DNA of 5,440 bases, taken from contig JAFYEQ010000153.1 in NCBI GenBank assembly GCA_017544185.1, forward strand, positions 1 through 5,440. Reading direction: 5' to 3'. The stretch is from Oscillospiraceae bacterium (GTDB lineage Bacteria > Bacillota > Clostridia > Oscillospirales > Ruminococcaceae). Under the pieces are notes generated by a model that did no database searches, was not told the DNA's origin, and worked only from the letters and a program-made list of their open reading frames with translations. The position numbers and the translations under genes were made by a program. Of this stretch, positions 1 through 5,121 are shown one piece after another (within the stretch, counting starts at the first letter, position 1; each line of letters begins with the position of its first letter).

Positions 1-1406
1 ACCTCTGTGCACTCGATCGGATCGTCAGCGCTCTCCAGCTTCTGCATGGTGCTCATCGCGTTGTATCGGTCGAACCCTGCGCCCTGTATCATCACGCCGA
101 AGTCCCGCTCGATGCTCAGCAGATAGTCTTCTACAAAGCCATAATCTATGATCGTGTCACCGCACGCATAGCAGTCCCCGTGACGTATCGCCTTCTTATA
201 GTCGAACCTCTCCGCCTGTGTCTTTGTCTCCACACGCTCTTTCGGGATGAACCCCGTCACCTTTGCATAGATCATATCCTCGTCGGGATCGTATGCCACC
301 ATAGCCGCCGCCGTGTTGTCATCTGTCTGTGACAGGTCCACGCCCAGGTAGACCGTGCGCCCCTCCCAGTCGATGCTGTCAACGCGGCATTTGCGCACAA
401 CGTCGATCGGGATATACCCCGCGGAGCCTATGCCCTTGTACGAGATATTGCACTCCTTGCACAGGAACTCCTGACGCTTCCCCTCGTAGAGTATGGCCAT
501 GGTGCGGTCGTTCCGCAGCGTGTCCAGCGTCTCCGGAAAGTTCACCGCTGTCGGGTTCGCATGATACAGCACTCGGTCGTCGGTCTCCCAGTGCTCTATC
601 AGCGATGGATCGGGCTCATACAGCAGCGCGAACACGCCGCTGCCCTTTTCCGCCTTGTCGAACAGCTTCTTTGCGTGATCTATCTCATCCGTGAAGCCGT
701 TGTCGTTGTTCGGGTACTGCGTGGATATGATGATGCCCAGCTTGTTCTTGAGCTTCATCTGTGAGATCCTCATCGCACTGATGGGATATTCCGACATGTT
801 CCCCGCCTCATCCGCCAGCCATACGTTCGCCTGTTTGCCGTCCAAGCGGTCATTGGAGTACGTCAGCGGCTCATATTTAACGTCTGTGATGTGGCAGTAG
901 ATATAGTCCTTGCACACCTTGAAATGATCGCATAGCAGGGGACTTGACTTGATGATCTTTGACACCGCGTCACGCAGCTCACACGACAGCTTGAAGTTGG
1001 GCGCAACTGAAAAGAGCCGCGAAAAACGGCTCTCCAACAGCATAGATATTATGAAGATCACGGCGGACGTGAACGTCTTGAAGTTCTTTCGCGCGATCTC
1101 CAGTATAGCAGTAGTGTACAGTCTCCGCCCCGTCTTCCGGGACTTCGTGCAGAACACCGCCATTATGAGCCACATCGCATAGGGCTCCAGTCCCTCATCC
1201 ATGGGACAAAGCAGGTCGGGATGCATCATGAGCCTCAGACAGCTCACGATCCTGTCCCCCTCTTCTTCGTCGATGTACGCGGTCCTGTCCTTGCCGTCGA
1301 GGATCTTCACCCACACCTTGCCCTGCTTTATGACGTACATGGGTATCTTTCCGCCCTGCTTCGCCTTCGCGCACATCCGCGCGTACTCCGTGCCTTTGTT
1401 ATGCAT
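1..1406 (-). CDS. terL: Phage terminase large subunit (TerL), C-terminus cut by window edge
   Basis: This is the ATPase-nuclease motor that translocates phage DNA into the prohead and cuts it. I translated the frame by hand: it is open from ATG at 1406 to the window edge, giving about 468 visible residues. The ATPase domain has a Walker A-like ARKNFKTF (residues 105-112), Walker B VWLADE (195-200) and a motif III-like STQYP (228-232). The nuclease domain begins near GVDLSQTDDN (355-364), with an acidic D357 and a probable second metal ligand D446 in GFDRYN. The last catalytic acid should lie beyond position 1. The start is fixed because an in-frame TGA lies at 1416-1418, and AAAGG sits 5 nt before the ATG. 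The gene follows the intrinsic terminator at 1431-1464, so it needs read-through, antitermination or another promoter. The P-loop lacks the usual second glycine (RKNF for RKNG), as in a subset of Terminase_1 proteins I recall. Product assignment is secure; exact subfamily is not. Confidence 0.93.
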   Translation of the reverse strand, partial: MHNKGTEYARMCAKAKQGGKIPMYVIKQGKVWVKILDGKDRTAYIDEEEGDRIVSCLRLMMHPDLLCPMDEGLEPYAMWLIMAVFCTKSRKTGRRLYTTAILEIARKNFKTFTSAVIFIISMLLESRFSRLFSVAPNFKLSCELRDAVSKIIKSSPLLCDHFKVCKDYIYCHITDVKYEPLTYSNDRLDGKQANVWLADEAGNMSEYPISAMRISQMKLKNKLGIIISTQYPNNDNGFTDEIDHAKKLFDKAEKGSGVFALLYEPDPSLIEHWETDDRVLYHANPTAVNFPETLDTLRNDRTMAILYEGKRQEFLCKECNISYKGIGSAGYIPIDVVRKCRVDSIDWEGRTVYLGVDLSQTDDNTAAAMVAYDPDEDMIYAKVTGFIPKERVETKTQAERFDYKKAIRHGDCYACGDTIIDYGFVEDYLLSIERDFGVMIQGAGFDRYNAMSTMQKLESADDPIECTE

Positions 1407-1430
1407 ATCTGCCTTTCATCTCGTTTGGGG

Positions 1431-1464
1431 TATAAAAATACCGCAGATGTCAGTCTGCGGTATT
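1431..1464 (-). terminator. Rho-independent terminator after the immunity-like gene
   Basis: On the minus strand AATACCGCAGA pairs perfectly with TCTGCGGTATT (11 bp, 1454-1464 with 1437-1447) around a 6-nt loop, and is followed by TTTATA. The TGA stop codon of the small acidic gene (1450-1452) lies inside the loop. The hairpin sits between that gene and terL, so it closes a short transcription unit inside a structural module that would normally be one late operon. Confidence 0.85.
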
Positions 1465-1641
1465 ATCGTCGTCGTTGACCCTTTCAAACCATTCGGCGGG
1501 ATAAATATAATCATCATCATCTTCATCAATGATGATAGCAAACTTTTGCCCCCATGAAGTCTCGTAGCCGAGGCATTCATAAACATGGCCCTTCATCAAT
1601 GATAAAGGATCATTACGATCGCCGATGTATTTTACTTTCAT
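1450..1641 (-). CDS. Small acidic protein, candidate immunity protein
   Basis: This 63-residue protein begins MKVKYIGDRNDPLSL and carries the run DEDDDDYIYPAEWFE in its second half. I count about 16 acidic against 6 basic residues, so it is strongly negative. The pattern 'KVKYIG..DPL.L..G.VYECL...W......DEDYIYP..F' matches, from memory, a common family of small Firmicutes proteins of unknown function that look like a small beta barrel. The ATG at 1641 has a strong AGGAGG 9 nt upstream. The gene overlaps the end of the toxin-like ORF by 29 nt and ends in the terminator loop. A strong promoter at 1992-2020 would serve it. Position directly after a basic toxin-like domain, small size and acidity fit an immunity protein, but this is inference from context; no immunity family is recognised with certainty. 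It could instead be an unrelated phage moron product. Confidence 0.6.
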   Translation of the reverse strand: MKVKYIGDRNDPLSLMKGHVYECLGYETSWGQKFAIIIDEDDDDYIYPAEWFERVNDDDNTAD

Positions 1642-2111
1642 TCGCCCCGACCTCCTTTTTTAACTTTTTAGGTTTGATCTTCAAATCAACACGTACACCT
1701 CTTGCTTCATACCAATGCAGTTCTCTTCTTTCACTTTTCCCATTCATAATTACGTTTCCGAAACCCGCACATTTCTGCCATTCTTTAGCAGGGATATGAT
1801 AGTCATTTTCAAGAAATATCGCATTTCTTATCGGTTTATTCGTGCCTTTCCCAGCAAAAGCATGAGCTTGCTCTATATCTGATTGAAAATCAAGTTTATA
1901 ATGATTTCCAAAAGGTAGATTCCCTCTATTCAACCTTACAGGATAATTCTTTCCAACGCCCCTCAGTGACTTAACAAATTCTGAGGATGATATTATAACA
2001 CCTTTTGGATCAGTTGTCAAGCCCCCACCGCTATTTTTTACTTTAAACGTGCCATCTTTATGTCTCGGGTGTTTAGCTTCAAAATCGCTTCCGCGGGTCT
2101 CTGTCCTTCAT
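1613..2111 (-). CDS. Toxin-like C-terminal domain cassette, frame-disrupted near its start
   Basis: ATG at 2111 overlaps the protease stop (ATGA), so translation could be coupled. That frame reads MKDRDPRKRF and stops at TGA 2079-2081. Moving one base forward after TTT continues with EAKHPRHKDGTFKVKNSGGG and then an open frame to TAA at 1613, for about 165 residues in total. The first part resembles the 'KHPRD.DGKF...GG' linker that precedes toxin domains in phage head proteins. The rest is basic, with conserved-looking stretches HAFAGKGT, HIPAKEW and ELHWYEARGVRVDLKIK. I do not recognise the family confidently; a small nuclease-type toxin is possible. No other usable start exists: the TTG at 2020 is the -35 box of a promoter and lacks a ribosome site. 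The region is AT-rich (30-40% GC in sampled lines) compared with about 60% in terL, suggesting separate acquisition. It could be a programmed-frameshift gene, a dead cassette or a silent recombination donor. Confidence 0.55.
1651..1656 (-). promoter_or_regulatory. Strong ribosome binding site of the immunity-like gene
   Basis: The minus strand reads AAAAAGGAGGTCGGGGCG before the ATG at 1641, placing AGGAGG 9 nt upstream of the start. It lies inside the end of the toxin-like ORF and gives the small gene independent, efficient initiation, whereas the toxin-like gene shows no comparable site. Confidence 0.85.
1992..2020 (-). promoter_or_regulatory. Perfect consensus sigma-70/sigma-A promoter inside the toxin-like ORF
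   Basis: On the minus strand TTGACA (2020-2015) is followed by a 17-bp spacer and TATAAT (1997-1992). The three bases before the -10 are TGT, giving an extended -10 as well. Both hexamers and the spacing match the housekeeping consensus exactly. Transcription would begin near 1985, run through the rest of the toxin-like ORF and the immunity-like gene, and end at the terminator at 1431-1464, making a transcript of about 550 nt. The TTG of the -35 has been available to gene callers as a start codon, but is unlikely to be one. Confidence 0.85.
2021..2080 (-). other. Second toxin-type linker (EAKHPRHKDGTFKVKNSGGG)
   Basis: These twenty residues, read in the toxin-like frame, follow the pattern H-x-x-x-[DN]-G-x-F-...-GGG also seen in the protease linker at 2453-2509. 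Linkers of this style join phage head proteins to exchangeable C-terminal domains. Its presence directly after the frame break argues that the downstream domain is a cassette that was once, or can be, attached to a structural protein. Confidence 0.5.
2079..2093 (-). other. Candidate +1 frameshift site or one-base indel (CGA-TTT-TGA)
   Basis: The minus strand reads CGG AAG CGA TTT TGA A in the frame of the ATG at 2111. A tRNA-Phe on TTT can re-pair one base forward on TTT within the TTTT run, after which GAA continues the toxin-like frame. The layout (stop codon in the A site, slippery codon before it, purine-rich GGAAG at the spacing of the prfB internal Shine-Dalgarno) resembles the RF2 frameshift site, but GGAAG is a weaker match than AGGGGG. 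An extra T in a T3 run would give the same picture. Confidence 0.45.
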
Positions 2112-3148
2112 GTCGGCGATAAAGAAAAAGGCGAGCCTTCTGTTTTTCTCTTTATTCCGATTTTGTTGCCGCTCTTATCAAAAATATATGTAAGTGTTTT
2201 AGTCTCATCGTGCGCCTGAACATCTCCAACGCCTATTGTTGAAAACGTCATTTTGTCTTTGTGAATTGTCTTTGTGCCCGTAACTTCGTAATTGCCGTCA
2301 GCATTTTTCTGAACAGTGACATTATTTTCATCAAAGCCAAAATGCTTTGCGAATTTTTTCGCTTTCTGCTTTACAGCATCAGGAACAAGATCACTCGCAG
2401 CCCCCACAACAGCGCCGCCTTTTCCCTTGCCCATTGAATAATACAGCCCGTATCCTCCGCCCTTCCCACTTGCAAACCGACCATTGACAGGATCATGATA
2501 GTGGTTATATCTCATCTCCAACGCCCTCTGTTCCTCGCGCTTACGAAGGATATACCCCTTCATCTTCATCAGCTCGACATATGCCCTCAGCTCATCCACA
2601 GCGGACGTGTCGACTGTCTCGACATCCTCGACAGTCCCATCATCGACGCCGTCATCGACGATATCGACATCCTCGGGCAGTGCGCACTCATCATACGAGC
2701 GGCACTCTATGGACGTGCCGTTGTATGCAGGCATCACCGACAGGATGGAGACTTCCTGCAGGTCCAGTGCCTTCACACGTCTGCGCGGCTCCTTACCGCT
2801 GCGCTCCTCGATCTCGTCATCCTTTGCCACGAAACCGAAGGACCAGCCCCGGAGCTCTCCCTTGCCTGCCAGCATCATCAGCTCCTCATCATCCGTTGAC
2901 GCCTCTGCATACAGGCCGATATTATCCTCTTTGAGCGACAGCGTCCCGTCGGTAGTGGTACCGATGTTTCGCTTGTGATCGAGCATCATGCGGATCTCGT
3001 GGCCGTCCGCCATGGACGCCGCGAACGCACCCGCCGCCACCTGCTCCACACAGCGCCCCCGCGCCGTCATGATCACCTTGCTGTCGCGCTCCACCGCATT
3101 GACATATCCCGCCAGATGCAGCCGCCCGTCGCGTATCTCAAAGTTCAT
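2108..3148 (-). CDS. HK97-type prohead maturation protease (S78) with C-terminal cargo-like extension
   Basis: The serine protease domain processes capsid or scaffold proteins during prohead maturation. In 346 residues, the protease spans about 1-150: catalytic His in MMLDHKRN (H58), catalytic Ser in RGWSFGFV (S103) and the third position in LQEVSI (E132), with EQVAAGAF and the closing VMPAYNGT typical of peptidase family S78. Residues 155-183 are an Asp-rich spacer, and 184-213 look helical. At 214-232 comes NHYHDPVNGRFASGKGGG, then an extra domain of about 110 residues (AVKQKAKKFAKHFGF, then beta-like NVTVQKNADGNYEVTGTKTI and TYIFDKSGNKIGIK) that I do not recognise. Typical proteases of the family are about 180-250 residues, so the tail is extra. 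GAGGTG lies 5 nt before the ATG, which overlaps the HNH stop (ATGA), so the two are coupled. The extension is AT-rich, unlike the protease core, indicating a fused-in module. Confidence 0.92.
   Translation of the reverse strand: MNFEIRDGRLHLAGYVNAVERDSKVIMTARGRCVEQVAAGAFAASMADGHEIRMMLDHKRNIGTTTDGTLSLKEDNIGLYAEASTDDEELMMLAGKGELRGWSFGFVAKDDEIEERSGKEPRRRVKALDLQEVSILSVMPAYNGTSIECRSYDECALPEDVDIVDDGVDDGTVEDVETVDTSAVDELRAYVELMKMKGYILRKREEQRALEMRYNHYHDPVNGRFASGKGGGYGLYYSMGKGKGGAVVGAASDLVPDAVKQKAKKFAKHFGFDENNVTVQKNADGNYEVTGTKTIHKDKMTFSTIGVGDVQAHDETKTLTYIFDKSGNKIGIKRKTEGSPFSLSPT
2453..2509 (-). other. Linker joining protease to its C-terminal extension
   Basis: Residues 214-232 of the protease read YNHYHDPVNGRFASGKGGG. 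This 'YN.YHDP..GRF.SG' linker recurs in Firmicutes phage head proteins in front of exchangeable C-terminal domains (recalled family knowledge). GC content drops sharply just downstream of it on the coding strand, as expected at a module junction. Confidence 0.6.
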
Positions 3149-3510
3149 TCGCTCACCTCATTCTTCTCTGCTATCTCCCGCAATTTCTTCGCTGCTATCC
3201 TCCCGTCATCCGCGTCATGGTGACACGCGGGACATAGCAGTATCAGATTGGTCTTTTCCAGTCGTAGGTCGTAGTCTTCTATAAGCGGGACGATATGATG
3301 TACCTCTTCGCCCCCCGTGTATCTGCCCTCATGCAGACACCATTGGCACAGCCCCAGGTCACGCTGATACACAGCTTTTCTGACCTTTTGCCACGCATTT
3401 GTCGACCTGAAATGGTCCTTCTGCTGTTTGTTCTTCCGGAACACGGGCTTTTTCGGGCACCTGTACCCCCTCGGATGCACCCGCCCGCAGTACTTGCACG
3501 ATCTGTTCAT
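3145..3510 (-). CDS. HNH endonuclease, phage packaging-associated
   Basis: A 121-residue HNH nuclease of the kind found beside terminase genes, where it assists cleavage of packaged DNA. An N-terminal zinc-ribbon-like part has C5, C8, H12 and C18. The helix STNAWQKVRKAVYQRD (36-51) is typical of the family. The HNH core has CQWC (C55, C58), EVHHIVPL (H71, H72), N88 in the 'EKTNLILLC' stretch and CPACHH (C93, C96, H97). All ligand and catalytic positions look intact, so it should be active. GGAGGG precedes ATG 3510 by 4 nt. The gene stops inside the protease start (ATGA), so both are translated together. It usually lies next to the small terminase gene; here it sits between a head fiber and a protease gene, which is unusual. 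Confidence 0.93.
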   Translation of the reverse strand: MNRSCKYCGRVHPRGYRCPKKPVFRKNKQQKDHFRSTNAWQKVRKAVYQRDLGLCQWCLHEGRYTGGEEVHHIVPLIEDYDLRLEKTNLILLCPACHHDADDGRIAAKKLREIAEKNEVSE

Positions 3511-3527
3511 CTTCCCTCCGACACAAG

Positions 3528-3549
3528 GGGAGCAGGTCGCCCTGCTCCC
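3528..3549 (-). other. 9-bp hairpin with GCGA tetraloop before the HNH gene
   Basis: On the minus strand GGGAGCAGG, GCGA, CCTGCTCCC form a perfect 9-bp stem capped by a GNRA-type loop, located in the 102-nt gap between the head fiber and HNH genes and ending about 8 nt before the HNH ribosome site. The following bases are CTTGTGTC, too poor in T for a convincing terminator. It may act as a processing site, an mRNA stabiliser for the fiber message, or a weak attenuator. The remainder of the gap (3511-3612) shows nothing else I can support. Confidence 0.5.
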
Positions 3550-3612
3550 GCGTCATATCTCACCCGCACTGCACGTCTCTCCATGGTGAGAGCGGCTTTC
3601 AGCGGGAGACCG

Positions 3613-4248
3613 TCACTCGGAGGGCTCTGTGATGATGAGCTTGTACTCCGTCTGTGCGTAGCCGCTGGACCAAAGGACGAACTTGTCCTTTGTCTTCTGT
3701 GTGTTGTCCCCTGCAAGGACCAGATCCGCAGCGACCCAGCGCACGAAGTAGTTAGTAGACAGGCCCACGTTAGTGGCCTCTGTCACATCCTCAGCTGTGA
3801 GCATGGTGCCGTTGTACTGCAGGGACGTAAGAGCCACGCCTGCAGTCAGACCGATACCCAGCCACTTATGCACGCCCCACACGCCGCGCGCATCGAAGTC
3901 CTTGAGAGCGCTCACCTTCTCGGAGAGCGCAACGGTGATGGTGTGTGCCTCGTTGTCAACAGTCACGCTGCCGATCTTAGCGGTATTATATGCTCTGTCG
4001 GCCTCCGCGTCGGACGTTACAGCCGCATATGTGAGCACCATAGGATCCGCAGCCATAAGGCCGTAGTCCTTCATGTTCGTCACGAGGGTGATCAGCGCCG
4101 AGCGTACAGCGGACGCGTTCGCATCAGCTGCAGGGGTCGCCATGTTGGGGAGCACGCCCGCGGACGTCCTCTCGAACACCAGCTCACCGCCTATGACAGT
4201 ACGCTCACCGCCCTGCTCTGTGTAGTTCTTGGTGTTAGCATAGCTCAT
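3613..4248 (-). CDS. Phage head fiber (head decoration) protein
   Basis: A 211-residue protein whose N-terminus, NYTEQGGERTVIGGEL (8-23), matches the opening of the head fiber family (Phage_fiber_2, phi29 gp8.5-like) as I recall it. The next part, with ALITLVTNMKDYGLMAADP (about 52-70), matches the family's 'LL.KLK.AGLM' helix. The last 130 or so residues look like a beta-rich, surface-type domain (ITVALSEKVSALKDF, LTSLQYNG, FVRWVAADLVL, YKLIITE), plausibly Ig-like, that would project from the capsid. The start ATG at 4248 is preceded by GAGGTGA at 4 nt. It follows the tail-tube-like gene by only 15 nt, so they share a transcript. In related phages it lies close to the major capsid gene, which is absent here. 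The family call rests on motif memory. Confidence 0.78.
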   Translation of the reverse strand: MSYANTKNYTEQGGERTVIGGELVFERTSAGVLPNMATPAADANASAVRSALITLVTNMKDYGLMAADPMVLTYAAVTSDAEADRAYNTAKIGSVTVDNEAHTITVALSEKVSALKDFDARGVWGVHKWLGIGLTAGVALTSLQYNGTMLTAEDVTEATNVGLSTNYFVRWVAADLVLAGDNTQKTKDKFVLWSSGYAQTEYKLIITEPSE

Positions 4249-4263
4249 GTTATCACCTCACGA

Positions 4264-5106
4264 TCAGGTCCACTTAGCAACGAACGTCTTGTTGCCGGTA
4301 TCCACAGATACATCTATCTCGGTGACCTGAGTGGTAAGAGCGTTCACCTCATACCAACCGCCGAAGGTAGCACCGGTCTTGGTGATGTTGCTGCTTGTAG
4401 GCAGGTCGATATCATCGGTGCTGGATGCATCGTGTGTATAGCTTGCGGGAGGCTCATATCCGTCAGCCCATACGCCGCCGTTCTCGATATAGGAGATCGT
4501 GTACGTGTCGCCGGATGTCACGGGAAGATTGGGAAGCCCGCTGACCTCTGCGATCCTGAACAGGTTGCCGGCGGTGTTGAAGGGTACAAGATCGTACTTG
4601 CAGCTCATAGGCTCAACGCTGTCGGGGTTCCAGTTGATGGAGAAGCCCTCGGTGTTCTTGCCCAGTGCGATGAATACGGTCTGCTCACCATCATCGTTCT
4701 TGTTCGCGGAAACGAAAAGCAGCACATGATCATCCTGTGTGGTGTTTGCAAGGCCGCCCACGGTAGTTACATCGGACACGGTGTGCGCTGTGGGATAGAG
4801 CCTTGAAAGGGTCTCACCGCAGCTGTTGAACAATGCGAATGTGCCGGTGGCGTTCTCCTTGGTGATCAGTGTGATCTTCATCTCGCCCAGATCCGACTGA
4901 TCCTCCAGCTTCTCGGTGGTGATCTCTACCTGAAAGCCGTTCTTCAGAAAACCGATCTGGCTCTCTGCGGTAGCCCAGGTCTGTGCGAATGTCTTGATAG
5001 CTTCCTTGGTGGAAGGGATCTGGACATTGCCGGACGCGTCCTTGATATTGGACGCTACGAACTCGTACATAGTACCGGAGCCGTAGTAAGTCTGTCTTTT
5101 GACCAT
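4264..5106 (-). CDS. Phage tail-tube-like protein with C-terminal InlB-type repeat domain
   Basis: A 280-residue structural protein. Residues 1-195 (TYYGSGTMYEFVASNIKD, IGFLKNGFQVEITTEKLEDQ, VLLFVSANKNDDGEQTVFIA) have the alternating beta pattern of long-tailed-phage tail tube or major tail proteins. Residues about 203-280 form one Listeria-Bacteroides/InlB B-repeat (Flg_new): TISYIENGGVWADGYEPP, LPTSSNITKTGATFGGWYE, NKTFVAKWT. Such single immunoglobulin-like additions commonly decorate tail tubes and may bind host surfaces. The start is set at the ATG at 5106 because TAAGGAG lies 8 nt before it; an upstream in-frame GTG at 5115 overlaps that ribosome site and cannot be used. The upstream gene's TAA stop forms part of the same site. 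No truncation seen. Tail tube is the best call; another major structural protein remains possible. Confidence 0.75.
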   Translation of the reverse strand: MVKRQTYYGSGTMYEFVASNIKDASGNVQIPSTKEAIKTFAQTWATAESQIGFLKNGFQVEITTEKLEDQSDLGEMKITLITKENATGTFALFNSCGETLSRLYPTAHTVSDVTTVGGLANTTQDDHVLLFVSANKNDDGEQTVFIALGKNTEGFSINWNPDSVEPMSCKYDLVPFNTAGNLFRIAEVSGLPNLPVTSGDTYTISYIENGGVWADGYEPPASYTHDASSTDDIDLPTSSNITKTGATFGGWYEVNALTTQVTEIDVSVDTGNKTFVAKWT

Positions 5107-5114
5107 ATTTTTCA

Positions 5115-5121
5115 CTCCTTA
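5115..5121 (-). promoter_or_regulatory. Ribosome binding site that sets the tail-tube start
   Basis: TAAGGAG on the minus strand lies 8 nt before the ATG at 5106 and includes the TAA stop of the upstream gene. This rules out the in-frame GTG at 5115, whose first base is the last base of the site. Confidence 0.85.

Noticed and set aside
1013..1033. Hairpin AGAGCCG/CGGCTCT followed by TTTT on the minus strand within terL, resembling a terminator
   Set aside because: It lies in the conserved ATPase coding region (around ESRFSRLFS), has a short 7-bp stem and only four Ts; likely coincidence of coding sequence.
1506..1540. ATC/TCATCA-type microsatellite
   Set aside because: It encodes the DEDDDD run of the acidic protein in frame and is too short and irregular to call a separate repeat.
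2018..2020. TTG as the start codon of the toxin-like protein
   Set aside because: It is the first half of the TTGACA -35 box, has no good Shine-Dalgarno, and would cut off the linker that clearly continues upstream in frame.
2108..2110. TGA read through or recoded so that protease and toxin-like ORF (same frame) form one protein
   Set aside because: Other genes here end in TGA at sensible places, including ATGA overlaps, and the residues just after this TGA (RTETRGS) are less natural than the MKDRDPRKRF start from the overlapping ATG. Read-through cannot be fully excluded.
2590..2680. Imperfect GAC/GTC-rich repeat
   Set aside because: It encodes the Asp/Val-rich spacer (residues about 157-185) of the protease; low-complexity coding sequence is sufficient explanation.
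3295..4806. A 503-codon open frame on the plus strand
   Set aside because: It lies antisense to the tail-tube, head fiber and HNH genes, which have recognisable motifs, ribosome sites and tight operon spacing. Its own translation shows no domain and reflects GC-rich third positions of the opposite strand.
5113..5115. GTG start for the tail-tube-like gene
   Set aside because: The GTG overlaps the TAAGGAG ribosome site, while ATG 5106 is at ideal distance from it.
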